A DNA stretch of 33,576 bases, taken from positions 1 through 33,576 of the forward strand of contig JAJQIG010000043.1 in assembly GCA_021199335.1 (NCBI GenBank), in the 5' to 3' direction. How positions within the stretch are numbered: position 1 is the stretch's first letter; every line of letters begins with the position of its first letter. This DNA comes from Oscillospiraceae bacterium (GTDB taxonomy: Bacteria; Bacillota; Clostridia; Oscillospirales; Ruminococcaceae). The notes under the pieces are model-generated. The model saw nothing but the letters and a program-made list of their open reading frames with translations. It was not told the DNA's origin and made no database searches. The translations under genes and the position numbers were made by a program. Positions 23,450 to 33,142 of this stretch are shown piece after piece.

Positions 23450-24412
23450 ATGAATCTTCACGGAAAAGATATAAGAATTTTTACAGCAAATTCAAATCCC
23501 AAGGTTGCCGCTGAAATTGCAAAGCAGCTTGGCCTGCCTATGGGAGAGTCGGAGGTTGTTACATTTTCCGACGGCGAAATAAGCGTTTCCATTAAGGAAA
23601 GTGTAAGAGGCTCGGATGTTTTTGTCGTTCAGTCCTTAAGCTCCCCCGTAAATGATCACCTTATGGAACTGCTTATTATGATCGATGCGTTCAAGAGAGC
23701 ATCAGCGGGACGCATTACCGCCGTTATTCCTTACCTTGGCTATGCAAGGCAGGACAGAAAGGCTAAGGCGAGAGATCCTATCTCCGCAAAGCTTGTTGCG
23801 GATCTTATCACCGTTGCGGGAGCAGACAGGGTTCTTTCAATGGATCTCCATTGTCCGCAGATACAGGGATTTTTCAACATCCCCGTTGACCACCTCCTCG
23901 GCGTGCCGATTCTTGCGCCCTATTTCATCGATAAATTCGAGGGCGATAAGGATGACTGCATGGTTGTTTCCCCCGACCTCGGCTCGGTTACAAGAGCGAG
24001 AAATTTTGCAAACAGATTGGGCGTTCCCTTTGCAATTGTTGATAAGCGCCGCCAGAAAGCAAATGTTTGTGAGGTTATGAACATTATCGGTGACGTAAGG
24101 GATAAACGAGTTGTTCTTGTCGATGATATGATTGATACCGCAGGTACTCTTTGCAATGCGGCAAAGGCTATTATAGAAATCGGCGGGGCAAAAGAGGTTT
24201 ATGCCTGCGCTACGCATGGCGTGCTTTCGGGCCCCGCTATCGAGCGCATTCAGGCAAGCCCGATTAAGGAGCTTGTTCTTCTCGATACAATTGCGCTTCC
24301 CGCAGAAAAGCAGCTTGATAAGATTACGGTTCTTCCGGTTGCTCCCGTATTTGCACAGGCAATCCAGAGAATTTATGATGATAAGCCTGTTTCTCCGCTT
24401 TTCAATAATTGA
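23450..24412 (+). CDS. prs: Ribose-phosphate pyrophosphokinase
   Basis: The 320-residue product makes PRPP from ribose 5-phosphate and ATP, for nucleotide, histidine and tryptophan synthesis. It has the class I features: IFTANSNPKVAAEIAKQLG at the start, FSDGEISVSI near residue 40, YLGYARQDRK with the ATP-binding motif near 97, and the PRPP loop VVLVDDMIDTAGT near 222. It follows glmU, a common pairing in Firmicutes that links cell-wall precursor and nucleotide supply. A short TTAATG/CATTAA hairpin at 23398-23420 lies before its GGGG-rich ribosome site. Cytosolic. Confidence 0.96.
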   Translation: MNLHGKDIRIFTANSNPKVAAEIAKQLGLPMGESEVVTFSDGEISVSIKESVRGSDVFVVQSLSSPVNDHLMELLIMIDAFKRASAGRITAVIPYLGYARQDRKAKARDPISAKLVADLITVAGADRVLSMDLHCPQIQGFFNIPVDHLLGVPILAPYFIDKFEGDKDDCMVVSPDLGSVTRARNFANRLGVPFAIVDKRRQKANVCEVMNIIGDVRDKRVVLVDDMIDTAGTLCNAAKAIIEIGGAKEVYACATHGVLSGPAIERIQASPIKELVLLDTIALPAEKQLDKITVLPVAPVFAQAIQRIYDDKPVSPLFNN

Positions 24413-24632
24413 TTGGCAATAAATCTTCATCTTTGTATAGCCAACGGCGGGGCGGAGAGAATTGGTGTCCCTGTCGGCATAAAACCGAGATGCGTGAAAT
24501 TATCGGGCGTTTACTGAAGCGGCAATTAAAGCCGTGTACAATAAAAGCATAAGCTATACCCCACAGGACTGTATATAAGGTCTTGTGGGGTTAAAGTGCG
24601 TGTGCGACCATTCAAAAGGAGGCTCACAAACA
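24413..24632. other. Intergenic region between prs and pth with a hairpin
   Basis: No gene is seen. ACCCCACAGGAC pairs with GTCTTGTGGGGT (about 24558-24592, one G-U pair) around the possible start of pth transcription. It has no T-tract, so it may be a leader structure rather than a terminator. Confidence 0.45.
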
Positions 24633-25262
24633 ATGAGTATTTTCGATATTTTTGAACAGATAAAATCAGATAAGGGCAGTTCCCCCTCAGGGCCGCCGCA
24701 ATATATTATAGTGGGCCTTGGAAATCCGGGTGAAAAGTATGCGAACACACGCCATAATGCTGGTTTTATGACCGTTGATGCCCTTGCCGAAAGGTATAAA
24801 TTCAGCATAAAAAAGCTGAAATTCAAATCGCTTACCGCCGCTGCGGATATAAACGGGGTAAGCTGCCTTATAATGAAGCCCTCAACCTTTATGAATAACA
24901 GCGGCGAGGCGGTTGTTGAGGCTATGAACTTCTATAAAATCCCCATTGAAAGGGTTATTGTCTGCTATGACGATATAAGCCTTGAACCATCAAAACTTAG
25001 GATACGCAGAAAAGGCTCGGACGGCGGCCACAACGGAATAAAATCCATTATTTATCTTACCGGAAAGGATAATTTTCCGAGGATTAAGCTCGGTGTCGGC
25101 GCAAAGCCAAGTAAGGATTATGACCTTGCGGCATGGGTTCTTTCTTCATTCACCCCCGAGGAAACGGAGCTTATGCATGAGGGGACGGAGAAAGCCGTTT
25201 CCTGCATTGAGCTTATGGTTAAGGGAAAAACGGATGAGGCTATGAATAAGTACAACTCTTGA
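24633..25262 (+). CDS. pth: Peptidyl-tRNA hydrolase
   Basis: The 209-residue protein releases tRNA from stalled peptidyl-tRNA. It contains IIVGLGNPGEKYANTRHNAGF (catalytic histidine in TRHNAG), MKPSTFMNNSGEAV, CYDDISLEPSKLRIRRKGSDGGHNG and PRIKLGVG. The N-terminus carries about 24 extra residues rich in serine and proline before the usual start (IFEQIKSDKGSSPSGPPQ), which is uncommon. ATG 24633 is set by an AAAGGAGG site. It is followed 21 bp later by mfd; pth-mfd is a classic Firmicutes gene pair. Confidence 0.95.
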   Translation: MSIFDIFEQIKSDKGSSPSGPPQYIIVGLGNPGEKYANTRHNAGFMTVDALAERYKFSIKKLKFKSLTAAADINGVSCLIMKPSTFMNNSGEAVVEAMNFYKIPIERVIVCYDDISLEPSKLRIRRKGSDGGHNGIKSIIYLTGKDNFPRIKLGVGAKPSKDYDLAAWVLSSFTPEETELMHEGTEKAVSCIELMVKGKTDEAMNKYNS

Positions 25263-25283
25263 TTGAAAGGGTAATAAGCAATT

Positions 25284-28200
25284 ATGTCAAATTCGATTTT
25301 TGTTAAGTCAATTGAGGAGCTAAATCTTCTTAAGGATCTGCGTTTTTCCGCCGAAAGGCATGAAAGTCCCGTTTCGGTGACGGGTGTTTCGGGAATCCAT
25401 AAGGCGCAGCTCACTATCGGAATATACGATTTTTCGCCGATCCTTATTATTACCGAGGACGAAGCGGGGGCAAGGCGCATTTCCGATGATATAAATGAAA
25501 TGTCGGGGGAAATCTGCAGTTATGTTTACCCCGCAAAGGATTTTACATTCACCGATGTTGAAACCGTTTCAAGGGAGTATGAACACACTCGCCTTGGCAT
25601 ACTTTCAAGGATTTTGAATAACTCCTGCCGTTTCGTCTGCGCTTCGGCCGAAGCGGTTTTACAAAGGACAATTCCGCCCGAAATTCTTGCGGCAAGAACT
25701 GTAAAAATCAGCAAGGGCGATTCCCTCGATACAACCCGCCTTACCGCCGACCTTGTTGCAGCGGGATATACTCGCTGTGACCTTGTTGAGGGCGCATCGC
25801 AATTTTCCGTAAGGGGCTCTATTATAGATATTTTTCCCGTTCAGGAATCCGCTCCGATACGAATTGAGCTTTGGGGCGATGAAATTGATACGATGTCCTA
25901 TTTCGACGCCGAAACCCAACGCCGCACAGAGCCTTTGGAAAGTATAAAGATTTCCCCCGCCGCAGAGGTTCTTTTCGACAGCGCAGAGGAGTTTTCCGCA
26001 AGAATTGCCGCCCTTTCAAAATCCGTGAGGGGAAAGCATTCCGATGCCGTTAAAACCAACCTTGCAAGGGATATTGACCGACTTAATACGGGGCTTCCAC
26101 TCGGTAATATTGATAAATATCTCCCTCTTGCATACGAAATTCCTGCCGATATTTTCGATTATCTCGACCCCGAGCGCAGCATTGTTATTTTCAGCGAATA
26201 TCGAAATTGTGTCGAGAAAGCCAAGCCCGTACTTTTGCGATATGCGGAGGATATAAAGCTGCTTCTTGAGGAGGGCGAGCTTTGCAAGGGGCTTGACGGA
26301 TATATGCTCGAATTTCCCGAGCTTATGTCAAGGCTTGACGGCTTTATGCAGATTTATATGAACACCTTTATGCGCAGCAGCGATGATCTCCGCTTTAAGC
26401 GGCTGCTGACCGTTTCGGCGAACCAAACCGCCCCGTGGGGCGGCGAAATCCGTCAGCTTATTGAGGATTTACAGAGCTATCTTGGCAGCGGCTATTCGGT
26501 AATTGTTATGGCGGGTTCGGAGAAAACCCTGCCCATTATAGCAAACGATCTCCGTGAGGAGGGTATCGCCTGTGATATTCTTACCGAAAGGTCCGAGCCT
26601 ATAAAGGGGAGAGCGCTCCTTATGTCGGGATGCGTAAGCTCGGGATATGATTACCCCGAGATTAAATCCGCCCTTATTACTCAAGCAAAAGCGGCGGTTT
26701 CAAAGCGCAAAGCGAAAAAGCTTAAAAAGGGAGAAGAAATAAAGTCCCTTGCCGACATTGCCGTTGGAGATCTTGTTGTTCACGCTCTCCACGGCATCGG
26801 ACGGTTTGAGGGCATTCGCAAGCTTGAGCTTGAGGGCGTAACAAAGGATTATATCACCATTAAATATGCCGGTACAGACGTGCTCTACGTCCCCGTAAAC
26901 CAGCTTGATATGGTTTCACGCTATATAGGGCCTCGTGACGATTCAGGCGTAAAGCTCAACAAGCTATCCTCGAACGAATGGCAGAAAACACGAAACCGTG
27001 TAAAAAAAGCGGTCAAGGATATGGCGGAGGAGCTTACAAAGCTCTATGCCGTTCGCTCGCAGACAAAAGGCTTTGCATTCTCGGAAGAATGCGACTGGCA
27101 GCGTGATTTCGAGGAACGCTTCCCTTACACCGAAACGGACGATCAGCTCCGCTGTATTCAGGAAATTAAGGAGGATATGGAAAAGCCGATTCCGATGGAC
27201 AGACTTCTGTGCGGAGATGTCGGCTTCGGCAAAACGGAGGTTGCGTTCCGTGCCGCATTCAAATGTATGCTTGACAGTAAGCAGTGTGTTCTTCTTACGC
27301 CGACGACGGTTCTTGCTTGGCAGCATTATCAGACGGCAATAAAGCGTTTTGAGCATTTCCCGATGAAAATTCAGCTCTTATCACGTTTCCGCAACAAAAA
27401 GGAGCAGACGGAGATTATAAATCAGCTCCGCCGTGGGGAGATAGATATGGTAATCGGCACTCACCGACTTGTTCAAAAGGATGTAGTATTCAAGGATTTG
27501 GGACTTGTTATTATAGATGAGGAACAGCGCTTCGGAGTTGCCCATAAGGAGCGTTTCAAGGAGGCTTTTGCAGGGGTTGATGTCCTTACCCTCTCGGCAA
27601 CGCCCATTCCGAGGACGCTTAATATGGCAATGAGCGGAATCCGTGATATGAGCGTTATTGAAGAGCCGCCCATAGACCGTCACCCCGTCCAAACCTATGT
27701 TATTGAGCATAATATGGGCGTTATTGTTCAAGCAATAACAAAGGAGCTGCGCCGAGGAGGTCAGGTTTATTACATTCACAACCGCATTGACAGCATTGCA
27801 ATGTGCGCCGACAGCCTTGCAAAGCTCCTGCCCGATGCAAGAATAGGCGTTGCGCACGGTCAGCTTACCGAAGAACAGCTTTCCGATATTTGGCAGCAGC
27901 TTGTTGAGCATGAAATAGACATTCTTGTCTGCACAACGCTTATAGAAACGGGAGTGGATGTTCCGAACGTAAATACCCTTATTATAGAGGATGCAGACCA
28001 CCTTGGACTTTCCCAGCTTTATCAGCTTCGCGGACGAGTGGGACGTTCGAGCCGACGCGCATTTGCGTATTTCACGTTCCGAAGGGGAAAGGTTCTTACG
28101 GAAATTGCCGCAAAACGTCTTGATGCAATAAGGGAATTCACCCAATTTGGCAGTGGCTTCAGAATTGCTATGCGTGACCTTGAGATAAGGGGAGCAGGTT

Positions 28201-28769
28201 CGATCCTCGGCGGAAAACAGCACGGACATATGGAAGCGGTTGGCTACGATATGTATTTGCAGCTTCTCTCCGAAGCCATTGCGGAGGAAAAGGGAGAAAT
28301 GCCGCCGCACCGCCCTGAGGAGTGTCTTATTGATCTTCAAATTGAAGCGCATATTCCCGAAAGCTACGTTGAAAGCCTTTCGGCGCGCCTTGATATTTAT
28401 CGAAAAATTGCGGGCTTACAGACCAAAGAGGACAGCATGGACCTTATTGACGAGCTTATTGACCGTTACGGCGATCCGCCAAAAGCAATTCAGGGGCTTA
28501 TTACCGTTGCGCTTTTAAGGAATATGGCGGGCAGCATGGGCATTACCGAGGTTACACAGCGTAACGGAATGATGCTTTTTTATGTTAAAACGGCTGCAAT
28601 GGAGCAAATTCAGGCGCTTGTTAAGGCTTTCAAAGGCAGGGTAACGGTGAACGGTTCGGAAAAGCCGTACATTGCCGTAAAGATTGCCAAGGAGGACCGC
28701 CCCGCCGAGCTTATGGAATCGGTAATAAACATTATGCATGAAAATCTGCCCGCAGAGGAGAAAAACTAA
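25284..28769 (+). CDS. mfd: Transcription-repair coupling factor Mfd
   Basis: The 1161-residue translocase removes RNA polymerase stalled at DNA lesions and recruits UvrA. Domains in order: UvrB-like N-terminal region (about 1-350), RNA-polymerase-interacting CarD-like module (about 490-560, beginning LADIAVGDLVVHALHGIGRF), RecG-like helicase core with Walker A GDVGFGKTE (about 645), DEEQRFGV, LSATPIPRTLNMA and QLRGRVGRSSRRAFAYF, and a C-terminal regulatory domain. Full length and uninterrupted. It starts 21 bp after pth with a GAAAGGG site and is followed by sbcD in the same direction, making a small translation/DNA-repair operon. Confidence 0.97.
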   Translation: MSNSIFVKSIEELNLLKDLRFSAERHESPVSVTGVSGIHKAQLTIGIYDFSPILIITEDEAGARRISDDINEMSGEICSYVYPAKDFTFTDVETVSREYEHTRLGILSRILNNSCRFVCASAEAVLQRTIPPEILAARTVKISKGDSLDTTRLTADLVAAGYTRCDLVEGASQFSVRGSIIDIFPVQESAPIRIELWGDEIDTMSYFDAETQRRTEPLESIKISPAAEVLFDSAEEFSARIAALSKSVRGKHSDAVKTNLARDIDRLNTGLPLGNIDKYLPLAYEIPADIFDYLDPERSIVIFSEYRNCVEKAKPVLLRYAEDIKLLLEEGELCKGLDGYMLEFPELMSRLDGFMQIYMNTFMRSSDDLRFKRLLTVSANQTAPWGGEIRQLIEDLQSYLGSGYSVIVMAGSEKTLPIIANDLREEGIACDILTERSEPIKGRALLMSGCVSSGYDYPEIKSALITQAKAAVSKRKAKKLKKGEEIKSLADIAVGDLVVHALHGIGRFEGIRKLELEGVTKDYITIKYAGTDVLYVPVNQLDMVSRYIGPRDDSGVKLNKLSSNEWQKTRNRVKKAVKDMAEELTKLYAVRSQTKGFAFSEECDWQRDFEERFPYTETDDQLRCIQEIKEDMEKPIPMDRLLCGDVGFGKTEVAFRAAFKCMLDSKQCVLLTPTTVLAWQHYQTAIKRFEHFPMKIQLLSRFRNKKEQTEIINQLRRGEIDMVIGTHRLVQKDVVFKDLGLVIIDEEQRFGVAHKERFKEAFAGVDVLTLSATPIPRTLNMAMSGIRDMSVIEEPPIDRHPVQTYVIEHNMGVIVQAITKELRRGGQVYYIHNRIDSIAMCADSLAKLLPDARIGVAHGQLTEEQLSDIWQQLVEHEIDILVCTTLIETGVDVPNVNTLIIEDADHLGLSQLYQLRGRVGRSSRRAFAYFTFRRGKVLTEIAAKRLDAIREFTQFGSGFRIAMRDLEIRGAGSILGGKQHGHMEAVGYDMYLQLLSEAIAEEKGEMPPHRPEECLIDLQIEAHIPESYVESLSARLDIYRKIAGLQTKEDSMDLIDELIDRYGDPPKAIQGLITVALLRNMAGSMGITEVTQRNGMMLFYVKTAAMEQIQALVKAFKGRVTVNGSEKPYIAVKIAKEDRPAELMESVINIMHENLPAEEKN

Positions 28770-28826
28770 CTCCGAACCGCCGAGCATAAATATTGCCGTC
28801 AGAACGAAGGGAGAAGTGCCGAAAAA

Positions 28827-29951
28827 ATGAAATTTATCCACCTTTCAGACCTGCACCTTGGAAAAAAGGTCAATGAATTTTCTATGATTGAACAGCAGAA
28901 GCATATACTTGAACAAATTCTTAGAATTATTTCGGATGAATCGCCCGATGCGGTGCTTATTGCAGGGGATATTTATGATAAATCCGTACCGTCTACAGAT
29001 GCCGTTCTGCTTTTTGATGATTTTCTTGTCAGTATTGCGCAAATGAGCATACCCGTTTTTGCAATAAGCGGGAACCATGATTCGGCGGAAAGAATAGCCT
29101 TTGGTTCAAGGCTTATGGATATTTCGGGAATTCATCTTTCCCCCGTTTATGACGGAACGGCCGAGCCTTTTGAGCTTAAAGATGAGTTTGGCAGCGTTTA
29201 TGTTTATATGCTGCCCTTTGTGAAGCCCGCAAATGTGCGCTGCTTTTTCCCCGATGGGGATACGGGAAGCTATGATTCCGCCATAAGAACGGCTGTAAAG
29301 AATATGAATATTGATATTTCAAAGCGGAATATTATAATTGCGCATCAGTTTGTAACGGGAGCGGTTCGATGCGATTCGGAAACCGTTTCGGTCGGCGGAA
29401 TTGACGATGTGAGTGCGGATGTATTTGAGCCGTTCGATTACGCCGCCCTCGGACACATTCACGGCGCACAGTGTATCCTCTCCGAAAAGATTCGTTACTG
29501 CGGAACTCCGCTGAAATATTCCTTTTCGGAGGCAAATCAGAAAAAGTCCGTTACAATAGCTGAGCTTAAGGAAAAGGGCAGCCTTGAAATCCGCACTGCC
29601 CCGCTCGTTCCCCTTAACGATATGAGGGAAATCCGCGGAGCTTATATGGAGGTTACGGACAGAAGAAATTACAATGATGAAAACAGAAATGACTTTCTTC
29701 ATGTAACCCTTACCGATGAGCAGTATATTCCCGAAGCAATGGAAAGACTGAGGGCGGTTTATCCCAATATAATGAAGCTTGATTATGACAATTTGCGAAC
29801 AAAGGTCGGCCGCAGCGAAGAAATCCCGACTGAGGATGAGCTCAACAACCCCGAAAAGCTTTTTGAAAGCTTTTATGAAAGCATCAATAACGTCCCCATG
29901 TCAAAGGAACAGAGCGAATATATTTCATCGCTTATAGAAGAAATTTTTTAG
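28827..29951 (+). CDS. sbcD: SbcD/Mre11-type DNA repair exonuclease subunit
   Basis: The 374-residue product is a metallophosphoesterase of the Mre11/SbcD family. It has HLSDLHLGKK (metal-binding D8 and H10), IAGDIYDKSVPS, ISGNHDSAERI, IIAHQFV and ALGHIHGAQ, then a C-terminal capping region. With SbcC it forms a nuclease that opens hairpins and processes double-strand breaks. An sbcC gene normally follows, but here the next gene is convergent fabV, so SbcC must be encoded elsewhere. The start has an AAGGGAGAAG site. Probably co-transcribed with mfd. Confidence 0.92.
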   Translation: MKFIHLSDLHLGKKVNEFSMIEQQKHILEQILRIISDESPDAVLIAGDIYDKSVPSTDAVLLFDDFLVSIAQMSIPVFAISGNHDSAERIAFGSRLMDISGIHLSPVYDGTAEPFELKDEFGSVYVYMLPFVKPANVRCFFPDGDTGSYDSAIRTAVKNMNIDISKRNIIIAHQFVTGAVRCDSETVSVGGIDDVSADVFEPFDYAALGHIHGAQCILSEKIRYCGTPLKYSFSEANQKKSVTIAELKEKGSLEIRTAPLVPLNDMREIRGAYMEVTDRRNYNDENRNDFLHVTLTDEQYIPEAMERLRAVYPNIMKLDYDNLRTKVGRSEEIPTEDELNNPEKLFESFYESINNVPMSKEQSEYISSLIEEIF

Positions 29952-29973
29952 TCGAAAATTTTATCCCAAACAA

Positions 29974-30019
29974 AAGCAGCTAACCACATAAACGGCGGTT
30001 AGCTGCTTCTGATTTTTTT
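29974..30019. terminator. Bidirectional terminator between sbcD and fabV
   Basis: AAGCAGCTAACC pairs with GGTTAGCTGCTT across an 11-base loop; TTTTTTT follows on the plus strand and TTTTGTTT on the minus strand. Confidence 0.9.
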
Positions 30020-30023
30020 CTGT

Positions 30024-31202
30024 TTATTTTATGCTGTCAATTCCGACTGAGGTATTAACATCGGCTTCATAATCAACCCCGTCGATATCAAAGCCGAAGA
30101 TTTGATTGAACTCACGCTGATATCCCGAAATATCCGCACATTCGTCAATGTTCTCAGTGCTGATTTTTTCCCACAGCTCCAAAACCTTTGCCTGAATTTC
30201 GGGGCGCATCTCCCAATCATCCATACGAATAAGACCTTCGCCGTCCGTTTCGACCCTTTCGCCGTAAACCTTCTGCGAAAGAAGCCTTTGCATCTGCTCG
30301 ATACAGCCTTCATGGGTACCCGCCTCTTTCATTACCTTATAAAGAATGGATGTGTAAAGCGGAACAATGGGGATTGCGGAGCTTGCCTGTGTTACAAGAG
30401 CTTTGTTGACGGAAATATAAGCGTTCACGCCCTCAACATCCGCCGTTATCTGCTTTGCGGTCATGGCAAGATGAGCCTTTGCCCGTCCGATTGAGCCATC
30501 GTAATACATGGGGTGAGTAATTTCCGGACCGATATAGGAATATGCAAGGGTTAATGCGTTGTCAGCAAGAACTCCAGCCGATTTGAGCTGTTTTACCCAG
30601 TCAATCCAATCCTCGCCGCCCATAACCTTAACCGTTGAGGCAATTTCCTCCTCGGTTGCGGGGTCGATTGTAACATCGGAAACGGTCATATTTTTAAGGT
30701 CGATAGTTTTGTTTGTGTAGCTGCCGCCTGTTGTTTTAAGTACGGAGGAAACCGTTGTTCCGTCCGAAAGGGTTCTCCTCGGAGCGGCAAGGCTGTAAAT
30801 AAGGAGGTCTATTTTGCCCAAATCGTTCTTGATAAGTTCGATTACTTCATCCTTAACGCCTTGAGAAAAAGCATCGCCGTTGACAGTCTTTGCATAAAGT
30901 CCCTCCGCATGGGCATATTTTTCAAAGGCGGCGGTATTGTACCAGCCCGATGAGCCTGTTTTTGCATCGCTGCCCTGCTTGTCGAAAATAACTCCTATTG
31001 TAGCGGCGCCGCAGGAAAATGCCGCCGAAATTCTCGAAGCAAGTCCATATCCCATTGACGAGCCTATTATAAGCGCTTTTTTCGTGCCGTTGATTTTCGG
31101 CTGCGCCTTAACGTAATCTATCTGAGCCTTGACATTTGCCTCGCATCCTGCAGGGTGTGAGGTTGTGCAGATGAATCCTCTGATTTTAGGTTTAACTATC
31201 AT
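30024..31202 (-). CDS. fabV: Trans-2-enoyl-CoA/ACP reductase (NADH) FabV
   Basis: The 392-residue product is an enoyl reductase that carries out the last step of each fatty-acid elongation round, or reduces crotonyl-CoA in fermentation. Features: TTSHPAGCEANV near residue 13, the NADH-binding stretch ALIIGSSMGYGLASRI near 43, and the catalytic Tyr-x8-Lys pair (Y233 and K242) in YYDGSIGRAKAHL. Length and start match the family. It has its own promoter and a UTR of about 60 bases, with GGAGAAACG before the ATG. No other fatty-acid genes are adjacent. FabV enzymes are known to be less sensitive to triclosan than FabI. Confidence 0.95.
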   Translation of the reverse strand: MIVKPKIRGFICTTSHPAGCEANVKAQIDYVKAQPKINGTKKALIIGSSMGYGLASRISAAFSCGAATIGVIFDKQGSDAKTGSSGWYNTAAFEKYAHAEGLYAKTVNGDAFSQGVKDEVIELIKNDLGKIDLLIYSLAAPRRTLSDGTTVSSVLKTTGGSYTNKTIDLKNMTVSDVTIDPATEEEIASTVKVMGGEDWIDWVKQLKSAGVLADNALTLAYSYIGPEITHPMYYDGSIGRAKAHLAMTAKQITADVEGVNAYISVNKALVTQASSAIPIVPLYTSILYKVMKEAGTHEGCIEQMQRLLSQKVYGERVETDGEGLIRMDDWEMRPEIQAKVLELWEKISTENIDECADISGYQREFNQIFGFDIDGVDYEADVNTSVGIDSIK

Positions 31203-31275
31203 TTTCGTTTCTCCTTTATTTAAGTTAGTGAATAGGGGTCATGCATTGACGGCAGAGTGTCGTTCCCTTGACTTA

Positions 31276-31304
31276 ATTTTATCACATTCATGCATTAAAA
31301 TCAA
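31276..31304 (-). promoter_or_regulatory. Sigma-A promoter of fabV
   Basis: Minus-strand TTGATT (31299-31304) and TAAAAT (31276-31281) are separated by 17 bases. Confidence 0.7.
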
Positions 31305-31319
31305 GGGATGGATTACGGT

Positions 31320-32390
31320 TTAAACAATTCTTCCTCCGCCGACAACCTTATCTCCGTCATAAATTACAAGCGCCTGACCTCTTGCGGCGGCTCTTACAGG
31401 GGAATCGAACTTAACCTGAATTCTGCTGTCCCCGCAGGGTGTCAGAGTTCCGGGGGCATCCGTCATATTATAGCGTATCTTTGCGGTTATCCGCATTTCC
31501 GTCTTTATTTCGGGGATTGATATAAGGTTTACATCGTCTGCGATAACAGCTTCGCTCATAAGCTCCTCGCCTTTTCCCAAGGTGACTGTGTTTTCCGTGG
31601 GATTCTTTCCGCAGACGAACATAGGCTCGCCGAAGGCTGCGCCAAGACCCTTTCTTTGACCTATGGTGTAATGAATATATCCCCGATGAGTACCGATGAT
31701 GTTTCCTTTTGTATCAATATAATTTCCGCAGGGAAAATCACGTCCCGTATGGGTGGCTATAAAGCTCGCATAATCGCCGTCGGGTACAAAGCAGATATCC
31801 TGGCTGTCGGGCTTTCGCGCGTTGATAAGTCCGTTTTCCTCCGCAAGCCGCCTTATTTCCTGTTTATCCATGTTGCAAAGGGGAAAAAGCGTCCGTGAAA
31901 GCTGGGATTGAGTCATGTTGTAAAGCACATAGGTTTGATCCTTGCGGCGGTCGGCGGAGCGCATAAGAAGCCATCTCCCGCTTTCCTCATTGTATCTCAC
32001 ATCGGCATAATGGCCCGTTGCAATTCCGTCATATCCAAGCTCAGCCGCACGGTTAAGCATTGCGCCGAATTTGATATAACGGTTGCAGTTTATGCAGGGA
32101 TTGGGGGTTTCGCCGTCAATGTAGCTTTGGGCGAAAGCATCCATAACCCTTTGGCGAAACAAATCCTTGAAGTTGAAAACATAATGCTCTATTCCAAGCT
32201 TCCTGCATACGCTCTTTGCATCCATAATATCGGAAACGGAGCAGCAGGTGCGAACGTCCTCGTCCTCATCGATTTCGCCGTCAAAGAGCTTGAGGGTGCA
32301 GCCGTCCGCTTCGTAGCCCTGACGCTTAAGCAGGAGCGCGGCAACGGAGCTGTCAACGCCGCCGCTCATTCCAACAAGAATTTTTTTCAT
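31320..32390 (-). CDS. mnmA: tRNA-specific 2-thiouridylase MnmA
   Basis: The 356-residue enzyme adds sulfur at the 2 position of uridine 34 in Lys, Glu and Gln tRNAs. It has the PP-loop GMSGGVDSS (residues 7-15), the cysteine pair in NPCINCN (C99 and C102) and the catalytic C200 in SQDICFVPDGDY, plus DQTYVLY and HYTIGQRKGLG. The ATG has a GGGGAGG site that lies inside the end of the HAD gene, and the two frames overlap by four bases, so translation is coupled. It is transcribed towards fabV. Confidence 0.96.
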   Translation of the reverse strand: MKKILVGMSGGVDSSVAALLLKRQGYEADGCTLKLFDGEIDEDEDVRTCCSVSDIMDAKSVCRKLGIEHYVFNFKDLFRQRVMDAFAQSYIDGETPNPCINCNRYIKFGAMLNRAAELGYDGIATGHYADVRYNEESGRWLLMRSADRRKDQTYVLYNMTQSQLSRTLFPLCNMDKQEIRRLAEENGLINARKPDSQDICFVPDGDYASFIATHTGRDFPCGNYIDTKGNIIGTHRGYIHYTIGQRKGLGAAFGEPMFVCGKNPTENTVTLGKGEELMSEAVIADDVNLISIPEIKTEMRITAKIRYNMTDAPGTLTPCGDSRIQVKFDSPVRAAARGQALVIYDGDKVVGGGRIV

Positions 32391-33052
32391 AGCGTATCCT
32401 CCCCGAGAGTCAGTTCGCCGAAGCTCCGAATGGTTATTTGCGCCTCTTTTTTCAGCAGCTCAAACTCATCCGCAAAGCGCTCCTCATAAACTCCGATGGT
32501 GTAGAACTCGCCGTTCTTTGCGGAAACAAGCGCATGAAGCGAATCTTCAAAAACCAAGGTGCGTTCGGGGGCTGTTCCGAGTTTTTTTGCGGCCTCGAGA
32601 AAAATTTTCGGCGTTTCCTTGCCCTCGCCGACCTCGTCCGAGGTTATAACAAACCGCATCATAGGATAAATGCCCGTGTTCTTTAATGCGCCCTCGGCAA
32701 GACCCTTTTCATTTGAGGTTGCAACGCACATTTTAACGCCCTTTTGGTGGAGCCCCGATACAAAATCATAAACAAACGGCTTCAGCTCCGCTTCGGTAAG
32801 ATAGCTTTTCCGAACAAGCTCCATTATTCTCTCCCCGATTTCCGTTTCGGACATTTCAAGGGAATATCTCTGCTTTAAATATTCGCAGGCGGAGGAAAAA
32901 TGCATCTTCTTTAGCTCGGCGGAAACGGCGCTGTCATACTCAAAGCCTTGTTCCGTGATAAAGGTTATATCCGACTGTACCCAAATTCCAAGGCTGTCAA
33001 GAAGCGTTCCGTCCATATCGAAAATAATTCCGTCAAAATCAAGTATATTCAT
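32387..33052 (-). CDS. HAD-superfamily hydrolase, beta-phosphoglucomutase/phosphatase-like
   Basis: The 221-residue product has the HAD motifs: DMDGTLLDS (nucleophile and acid aspartates near residues 12-14), VATSNEKG (motif II, about 115), a lysine in GKETPKIFL (motif III) and VFEDSLHALVSAKNGEFYTIGV (motif IV). A helical cap lies between the first two, as in beta-phosphoglucomutase and related sugar-phosphate phosphatases. The substrate cannot be told. GGAG precedes the ATG by four bases. It is the first gene of a pair with mnmA, overlapping by four bases. Confidence 0.85.
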   Translation of the reverse strand: MNILDFDGIIFDMDGTLLDSLGIWVQSDITFITEQGFEYDSAVSAELKKMHFSSACEYLKQRYSLEMSETEIGERIMELVRKSYLTEAELKPFVYDFVSGLHQKGVKMCVATSNEKGLAEGALKNTGIYPMMRFVITSDEVGEGKETPKIFLEAAKKLGTAPERTLVFEDSLHALVSAKNGEFYTIGVYEERFADEFELLKKEAQITIRSFGELTLGEDTL

Positions 33053-33142
33053 ATTGCTCCAATCATCTATATCCGTTTGGGTTTAGGGTTAGCTTTTGCA
33101 AAGTATATGGCGGCAATGCGCTATACCCTCATTTAGCAAATT

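Noticed and set aside
27381-28352. 323-residue open frame opposite mfd
   Set aside because: It is a shadow of the mfd coding frame, with cysteine/asparagine-rich translation unlike a real protein.
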